This document shows positions 62,327-64,000 of a DNA stretch of 64,000 nt, piece by piece. Position 1 is the first letter of the stretch. Every line of letters begins with the position of its first letter. The stretch is taken from positions 124,001 through 188,000 of the forward strand of contig NZ_BMNG01000004.1 in the NCBI RefSeq assembly GCF_014646335.1, in the 5' to 3' direction. Below the pieces are notes generated by a model. The model was given only the letters and a program-made list of their open reading frames with translations. It was not told the DNA's origin and made no database searches. The stretch comes from Streptomyces lasiicapitis. Its GTDB lineage: Bacteria > Actinomycetota > Actinomycetes > Streptomycetales > Streptomycetaceae. The translations under genes were made by a program, and so were the position numbers.

Positions 62327-62408
62327 AAAAGAGCGGCCTCCGGAGTACCCCACCGCATGTACCGCCCTCGCGCACCGCATGCTTCCGCCCCGCCGAAGGA
62401 ACCCCCAC

Positions 62409-62959
62409 ATGACCGAGCGTCAGCCGCCGTTCCCTCACCGGATTCCTGCGGCGCGCCCTGGTCCAGGACCCGGTGGGCGAGGCCGGCATCGACCGCGGGG
62501 CACGCCGTCACCTGTCCGTCCGCTTCCGGCTCGGCGAGTTCGACCCGGAGCCCGGCCCGTACGACGACCTGGCGGGTGCCTCCAGCGAGGACATCCGCCT
62601 CACCGGCGCCGTCGAGATCGACGGCGCCGCTCCTGCCGCGAGGCCCGTTCAGGGTGCGGGCCTCGCGGCGCACACCTACGACGAGCAGCGCGGCACCGAG
62701 GGCGGACTGCTGTTCCGCGACTGTGACTGTCCTCGGCGGCAGCGTCCACCTCACGGCGGGCCACACGACCGCGCCCCTCACCTTTCACCTTTCCGCCCGG
62801 CGCCGACGCGTACGGCTCCACCACGCGCACCGCCTCCTTCCCCGTCACCGGAGTCCGCGACCTGCGCGTCCCGCTGCGCGGGCCCGCCCGCCTTTCCCGG
62901 CTCACCTTCGACGAGGCCGACGGACCGCCGTCCATCCCCACACGGAGGACCCCCACGCG
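62409..62959 (+). pseudogene. Remnant of a GH3 beta-glycosidase with CBM6-like tail
   Basis: An ATG at 62409 with AAGGA upstream remains, but the matching protein sequence lies in other frames. One frame gives GARRHLSVRFRLGEFDPEPG, the GH3 stretch between the two domains, then AHTYDEQRGT, like the start of a CBM6-like domain. The continuation TVTVLGGSVHLTAGH is in a second frame and VTGVRDLRVPLRGPA in a third. The catalytic N-terminal barrel is gone. Several frameshifts and large deletions have left only debris; family identity is from memory of GH3 sequences. Confidence 0.65.
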
Positions 62960-63442
62960 ATGAAGTTCACCGACGGCTGCTGGCTGATGCGCGGCGGCGT
63001 GCGGGCCGCGTACGCCACCGAGGTGCGCGACCTGCGCGCGGACGACGACCGCTGCACCGCCTGCGCGGCCGTCCAGCGCGTGCGCGGCAGGGGCGACACC
63101 CCCAACACGGTCTTCGCCCGCTCGGCCACCGCGGGCGGGCAGCGCTTCCCCGTGCACCGGAGCCACGGCATCGGCGGCTTCGAGGGCACGCCGAGCCCGG
63201 CGGTCTTCAAGCGCCGGCTCGCCGTCGGCCCGCTGCCCTCGCACAGCCGCCCGCACGGCAAAGTGCCGTACCGATTACCGTGGGCGTTCGGCGCCGAAGC
63301 GGCCGCCGTGGCCCGGAAGTTCAAGTGGCTCAAGCACCGCCTGATGCCCTGTCCGTACGCCGCGGCCGCTCTCCCCGAAGGCATCTGGACGCACCTGCTG
63401 CCCGGTGTGGCCGTGCGTGGGACGGCGGGGGAGGTGGGGTGA
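62960..63442 (+). pseudogene. Heavily deleted GH31 alpha-xylosidase remnant
   Basis: An open frame of 160 codons starts with MKFTDGCWLMRGGVRAAYA, the N-terminus of YicI-type alpha-xylosidases (normally about 700 residues). It then jumps to VFARSATAGGQRFPVH, to HGIGGFEGTPSPAVFKR, to VPYRLPWAFGAEAAAVARKF and RLMPCPYAAA, and to LPEGIWTHLLPG near the family C-terminus. At least three in-frame deletions have removed the nucleophile and the acid/base aspartates. Its stop overlaps the start of the sigma factor gene. Confidence 0.7.
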
Positions 63443-64000
63443 CGGTGCCCCCGCGAGCCGCCGCCGGTGACCCGGCCACCGAGTTCCACGCCTTCTTCGA
63501 GCGGCACTTCGCCGAGCTGTCCCGCCTCGCCCACCTGCTGACCGGCGAGTACGACGGCGCCGACGACCTGGCGGCCGACGCGTTGCTCGCGCTCTGGCAC
63601 CGCTGGGACCGCGTGCGCGCCGCCGACCACCCCGCCGCGTACGCGCGCGGAGTGGTCGCCAACTTGGCGCGCAGCCACATCCGCAGCTCGGTCCGTGAGC
63701 GCCGCCGCGTCACGCTGTTCTGGTCGACGCGCGGCGAAGAGACGCAGGACCCGGACGTGCCCGCCGTGATCGACGTCCAGGAGGCCCTGCGCAGGCTGCC
63801 GTTCCGCAAGCGCGCCTGCGTCGTGCTGCGGCACGCCTTCGATCTGTCCGAGAAGGACACGGCGAACGCCCTCGGGATATCGGTGGGTACGGTGAAGAGC
63901 CAGACCTCCAAGGGCATGGCCGAGCTACAGCGGCAGCTGGGGTCGCACGCCATGTCGGAACGGATGCACGTCGCCGCCGTTCAGGCCCGTGGGGGGACCG
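63439..64000 (+). CDS. SigE-family ECF RNA polymerase sigma factor (partial)
   Basis: The first 187 codons of an ECF sigma factor; the stop lies beyond the window. Region 2 spans about 15-85 (FHAFFERHFAELSRLAHLLTG; DLAADALLALWHRWDRV). Region 4 spans about 115-170 (ALRRLPFRKRACVVLRHAFDLSEKDTANALGISVGTVKSQTSKGMAEL in pieces), a typical sigma-4 HTH. It fits the SigE-like family common in Streptomyces, often with a downstream membrane anti-sigma factor. GTG at 63439 overlaps the GH31 remnant stop; GTG at 63445 is also possible with GGGGAGG upstream. Confidence 0.88.
   Translation, partial: MTVPPRAAAGDPATEFHAFFERHFAELSRLAHLLTGEYDGADDLAADALLALWHRWDRVRAADHPAAYARGVVANLARSHIRSSVRERRRVTLFWSTRGEETQDPDVPAVIDVQEALRRLPFRKRACVVLRHAFDLSEKDTANALGISVGTVKSQTSKGMAELQRQLGSHAMSERMHVAAVQARGGT

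Overview
The window is high-GC (about 70% or more), gene-dense DNA with strong third-position GC bias, frequent GTG starts and GTGA/ATGA stop-start overlaps. Together with a Streptomyces subtilisin inhibitor, an AfsR-type regulator, a SigE-family sigma factor and the malR-malEFG / amylase / pullulanase block, this points to a Streptomyces chromosome. No rRNA, tRNA, CRISPR array, prophage or insertion sequence was recognised.

Layout. 0-9.7 kb: secreted amidase, class F sortase with a secreted Lys/Pro-rich partner, PEP-mutase-family protein, MFS exporter, MMPL exporter, dihydrolipoyl dehydrogenase, and a TauD-type dioxygenase preceded by a leaderless Cys-rich upstream ORF. 9.7-17.4 kb: GNAT, cupin protein, SSI-type protease inhibitor, a 1369-residue SARP/NB-ARC/TPR regulator with low-complexity insertions, and an imine-reductase-like oxidoreductase. 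17.4-25.4 kb: a cation-homeostasis block with a CPA1 antiporter, an orphan kdpF, two tandem KdpD kinases and a TRIC channel, but no KdpABC and no KdpE. 25.4-38.8 kb: PL8 polysaccharide lyase, SPFH protein, two methyltransferases, a GlxA regulator facing a DJ-1/PfpI protein, 2-hydroxyacid dehydrogenase, VanX-like dipeptidase, a decayed NIPSNAP gene, GNAT, and a LigB-type dioxygenase divergent from a MarR regulator.

38.8-46.1 kb: MgtC-like protein divergent from an ABC transporter with a duplicated permease and no binding protein. Two TTGC-N8-GCAA operators lie between them, and a third overlaps the start codon of an ArsR regulator 6 kb away. This suggests a small ArsR regulon. 46.1-59.4 kb: SDR/TetR pair, then the maltodextrin system: malR, malEFG, a GH13 alpha-glucosidase, a second closely similar LacI regulator, secreted alpha-amylase and secreted pullulanase. 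Amylase and pullulanase cut starch outside the cell, MalEFG imports maltodextrins, and the cytoplasmic GH13 enzyme hydrolyses them.

59.4-64 kb: a secreted serine hydrolase, then three damaged glycosidase genes in a row: a GH6 cellulase lacking a catalytic segment, a frame-shifted GH3 remnant and a heavily deleted GH31 alpha-xylosidase. LacI-type palindromes remain beside the GH3 remnant. The window ends inside a SigE-family sigma factor. Strongest leads: the Cys-rich upstream ORF before tauD, the ArsR-operator set, the kdpF-kdpD-kdpD arrangement, and the glycosidase graveyard.
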